Shown: in pieces, positions 3,666 through 5,782 of the stretch
How positions within the stretch are numbered: position 1 is the first letter of the stretch
Layout: each line of letters begins with the position of its first letter
NCBI GenBank assembly: GCA_025934635.1
Contig: JAICWX010000454.1
Coordinates: 1-5,782 of the forward strand
DNA from: Streptosporangiaceae bacterium
GTDB lineage: Bacteria > Actinomycetota > Actinomycetes > Streptosporangiales > Streptosporangiaceae
Direction of reading: 5' to 3'
DNA: 5,782 nt
Made by a program: the position numbers and the translations under genes
The notes under the pieces: generated by a model
Seen by the model: the letters and a program-made list of their open reading frames with translations, nothing else
Databases searched by the model: none
What the model was told of the DNA's origin: nothing

Positions 3666-5288
3666 GTGGCGGAACCACAGGACCGTGCAGGAACTGAACC
3701 GGGCGGGAGCGACCCGGGGCCTGGCGGCGCGGGGGCAGTGAGCGCCGGGCCGGCCGCGGGCGGGACGTTCCTCGCGCCGCGCGAGGTCATGATCGTGCTG
3801 CCCGGGCTGCTGATGGCCATCTTGCTGGCCATGCTGGACAACCTGATCGTGAGCACCGCGCTGCCGCGGATCGTCGGTGACCTCGGCGGGGTCGCGCACC
3901 TGTCCTGGGTGGTCACGGCCTACATCCTGGCCTCGACGATCACCACGCCGTTCTACGGCAAGCTCGGCGACATGTACGGGCGGAAATCGTTCTTCATCGC
4001 CGCGATCGTGATCTTCCTGGCCGGGTCGGCGCTGTCCGGCCTGTCCCAGAGCATGGCCGAGCTGATCGCGTTCCGCGCCATCCAGGGCCTGGGCGCGGGC
4101 GGCCTGATGGTCGGCGCGATGGCGACGCTGGGCGACATCGTGGCGCCCCGCGAGCGCGGCAAGTACATGAGCTACATGATGGTGGTCATGATGCTCGCCA
4201 CCATCGGCGGGCCGCTGCTCGGCGGGTTCATCACCACCTCATTCTCCTGGCGCTGGATCTTCTACATCAACATCCCGCTGGGCGGCGCGGCGCTGATCTA
4301 CCTGCTCGCCGTCCTGCACGTGCCCACCCATAAGGTCAGCCACAAGGTCGACTACCTGGGCGGGACGCTGCTCGGCGTGGCCGCGACCGCGCTCATCCTG
4401 CTGGCCACCTGGGGTGGGACGCAGTACGCGTGGGGCTCGATGACGATCATCGGGCTCGCCCTGGTCGCCGTGGCGACCGCCGCCGGGTTCCTGTACGTGG
4501 AGAGCCGGGCCGCGGAGCCGATGCTGCCGCTGCACGTCTTCCGCAACCGGAACTTCTCCCTGGCCATGGCCATGACCTTCCTCACCGGACTGGCCATGTT
4601 CGGCGCGATGACGTTCCTGCCGCTGTTCCAGCAGACGGTCCAGGGCAAGTCGCCGACGGTCAGCGGGCTGATGCTGACCCCGATGATGCTCGGCGTGACG
4701 GTCACCTCGATCGTGGCCGGGCAGGTCACCACCAGGACCGGCCGGTACAAGGCATTCCCGATCATCGGCGGCGCCATCATGACGGCCGGCCTGTACCTGC
4801 TCACCGGCCTGGGGATCGGCACCTCGCTGCTCACCTCGGCGCTGTTCTACGTCGTCCTCGGCCTCGGCATGGGCTTCCTCATGCAGATGGTCTCGCTGAT
4901 CGGGCAGAACAGCGTGGAGCAGCGGGACATGGGCGTGGCCAGCAGCGCCCGGATGTTCTTCCAGCAGATCGGCGGGTCGCTGGGGGTGGCCGCGTTCGGC
5001 GCCCTGTTCGCCCGGCAGCTCACCTCCTCGCTCGCCAGCGCGTCGGGCGGCGTGCACATCAGCGCCAGCGGCGGCCAGCTCGACCCGGCCACGGTCAACT
5101 CGCTGCCCGCCCCGGTCCGGCACGACGTGTTCGTCGCGATCTCGCAGGCGATCGAGCACGTCTTCATCTATGCAGTTCCGGCCGCGGTCATCATCTTCGT
5201 GCTGGCCTGGTTCATCAAGGAAGTGCCGCTGCGCGGCCGGGCCCCCGCGGCCGAGGCCGCCAGCCAGGAGCCGGAGCTGGTGTCCTGA
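3666..5288 (+). CDS. DHA2-family (EmrB/QacA type) 14-TM drug/H+ antiporter
   Basis: The protein has 540 residues, normal for 14-TM DHA2 transporters (about 500-550). After a hydrophilic Gly/Pro-rich N-terminus of about 38 residues come the family motifs: motif D1 LDNLIVSTALPRI (57-69, with Asp58), motif A GKLGDMYGRK (98-107), motif B RAIQGLGAGG (137-146, with the conserved Arg) and motif C GPLLGG (182-187), the antiporter signature. Hydrophobic segments continue to a last helix near 493-516, preceded by a Ser/Gly-rich outer loop, and the tail ends QEPELVS. It should export hydrophobic or cationic toxic compounds from the cytoplasm using the proton gradient; the substrate cannot be read from sequence. 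GTG 3666 is chosen because of AAAGGGAG 5 nt upstream. It is divergently transcribed from the TetR gene and likely repressed by it. Transcription ends at the hairpin at 5315-5347. Confidence 0.93.
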   Translation: MAEPQDRAGTEPGGSDPGPGGAGAVSAGPAAGGTFLAPREVMIVLPGLLMAILLAMLDNLIVSTALPRIVGDLGGVAHLSWVVTAYILASTITTPFYGKLGDMYGRKSFFIAAIVIFLAGSALSGLSQSMAELIAFRAIQGLGAGGLMVGAMATLGDIVAPRERGKYMSYMMVVMMLATIGGPLLGGFITTSFSWRWIFYINIPLGGAALIYLLAVLHVPTHKVSHKVDYLGGTLLGVAATALILLATWGGTQYAWGSMTIIGLALVAVATAAGFLYVESRAAEPMLPLHVFRNRNFSLAMAMTFLTGLAMFGAMTFLPLFQQTVQGKSPTVSGLMLTPMMLGVTVTSIVAGQVTTRTGRYKAFPIIGGAIMTAGLYLLTGLGIGTSLLTSALFYVVLGLGMGFLMQMVSLIGQNSVEQRDMGVASSARMFFQQIGGSLGVAAFGALFARQLTSSLASASGGVHISASGGQLDPATVNSLPAPVRHDVFVAISQAIEHVFIYAVPAAVIIFVLAWFIKEVPLRGRAPAAEAASQEPELVS

Positions 5289-5314
5289 CCGGCGCGACAA
5301 CCCCGCCGTAACGA

Positions 5315-5347
5315 GAACGGGCCGCGATGGCTTATCGCGGCCCGTTC
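5315..5347. terminator. Bidirectional terminator between MFS gene and greA
   Basis: GAACGGGCCGCGAT (5315-5328) and ATCGCGGCCCGTTC (5334-5347) form a perfect 14-bp stem with a 5-nt loop. It lies 26 nt after the transporter stop and 23 nt after the greA stop, between convergent genes. On the plus strand it is followed by GGGTTATTG, a short T-containing tail; the minus-strand tail is poorer. Its symmetry and position fit a terminator serving both genes. Confidence 0.85.
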
Positions 5348-5370
5348 GGGTTATTGAAAGATCTTGACCT

Positions 5371-5782
5371 TTACGCGCCCACGTAGGGGACGGCGTCGAG
5401 GATCTCGACCGAGTTGGCGCGGCCGTTCGGCATCGAGTAGGTGGCCTTCTCGCCCACCTTCTTGCCCATGATGGCGGCGCCCAGCGGCGACTTGGGCGAG
5501 TAGACGTCGATCGGCGATCCGCTCTCCTCGCGGGAGGCGAGCAGGAACGTCACTTCCTCGTCGTCCTTGACGAACCGGACGGTGACCGTCATCCCGGGAC
5601 CCACCACGCCGTCGGTGCGGGCCGGGGCGCCGACCCGGGCGTTCTCCAGGATGTGCTGGAGGAGGATGATGCGCGCCTCGATCTGGCCCTGCTCGTCCTT
5701 GGCCGCGTGATACCCGCCGTTCTCCTTCAGGTCGCCCTCGTCGCGGGCCGCCTCGATCTTCTTCGCGATATCGACGCGCCCC
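5371..5782 (-). CDS. greA: Transcription elongation factor GreA (C-terminal 136 residues, 5' end outside window)
   Basis: The frame is open to the right edge, so the start lies outside; about 20-30 N-terminal residues are missing relative to typical actinobacterial GreA of roughly 160. The visible part begins in the N-terminal coiled coil with the tip motif EGDLKENGGYHAAKDEQ, whose Asp and Glu (GDLKEN) are the acidic residues that enter the RNA polymerase secondary channel and promote cleavage of backtracked RNA. It continues through IEARI and the linker to the globular FKBP-like C-terminal domain (DGVVGPGMTVTVRF, then SPLGAAIMGKKVGEKATY), ending VEILDAVPYVGA. GreA rescues arrested RNA polymerase in the cytoplasm. 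A GTG at 5607 inside this frame is not the true start, because the conserved coiled coil continues upstream of it. It is convergent with the transporter and is a housekeeping gene unrelated to the efflux module. Confidence 0.96.
   Translation of the reverse strand, partial: GRVDIAKKIEAARDEGDLKENGGYHAAKDEQGQIEARIILLQHILENARVGAPARTDGVVGPGMTVTVRFVKDDEEVTFLLASREESGSPIDVYSPKSPLGAAIMGKKVGEKATYSMPNGRANSVEILDAVPYVGA

Noticed and set aside
4239..5311. Long frames on both strands overlapping the transporter C-terminal half
   Set aside because: Their Arg/His/Gly/Pro-rich compositions are typical GC-driven shadows; the transporter frame has unambiguous MFS motifs and membrane helices.
5371..5607. Short 78-residue gene starting at GTG 5607
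   Set aside because: The same frame continues without a stop to the right edge and encodes the conserved GreA coiled-coil tip, so this is the C-terminal part of greA.

Overview
The window is GC-rich, with strongly G/C-ending codons in the real genes. The gene content suggests a high-GC actinomycete: an actinobacterial-type GreA, a TetR/DHA2-MFS pair, a secreted beta-helix protein with a Pro/Thr linker, and GTG starts. The genus cannot be fixed from the sequence. Four protein genes are well supported: a secreted right-handed beta-helix protein (minus strand), a TetR-family repressor (minus), a 14-TM DHA2-type drug/H+ antiporter (plus), and the C-terminal part of transcription factor GreA (minus, running off the right edge).

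Left region (1-536): no convincing gene. It holds a 7-bp hairpin, a cluster of three interacting arms (139-179) inside a possible 26-codon mini-ORF, short G-rich repeats, and a clean 16-bp tandem repeat (351-485, eight units plus a half unit). The last half unit forms the foot of a 12-bp-stem terminator (481-514) for the beta-helix gene.

Middle (537-2780): the beta-helix gene, followed by a 324-bp gap. The gap carries a two-copy heptamer repeat with 11-bp period, a 9-bp inverted repeat and a three-arm hairpin just beyond the tetR stop.

Regulatory core (2781-5288): tetR and the transporter gene diverge from a compact 59-bp control region. Two near-palindromic operators with CCGG-centred arms (3391-3412 and 3427-3448, centres 36 bp apart) flank two opposing promoters whose -10 elements overlap. 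Each operator contains the -35 of one promoter and lies at the predicted start site of the other. TetR should therefore repress both its own gene and the pump, and be released by an unknown ligand that is probably a pump substrate. The pump mRNA has a long leader (about 235 nt) with two predicted structured domains.

Right edge (5289-5782): a 14-bp perfect-stem hairpin separates the convergent transporter and greA genes and can act as a terminator in both directions. Nothing here amounts to a wholly new multi-gene system. The less ordinary parts are the symmetric divergent operator/promoter block, the structured transporter leader and the 16-bp tandem array.
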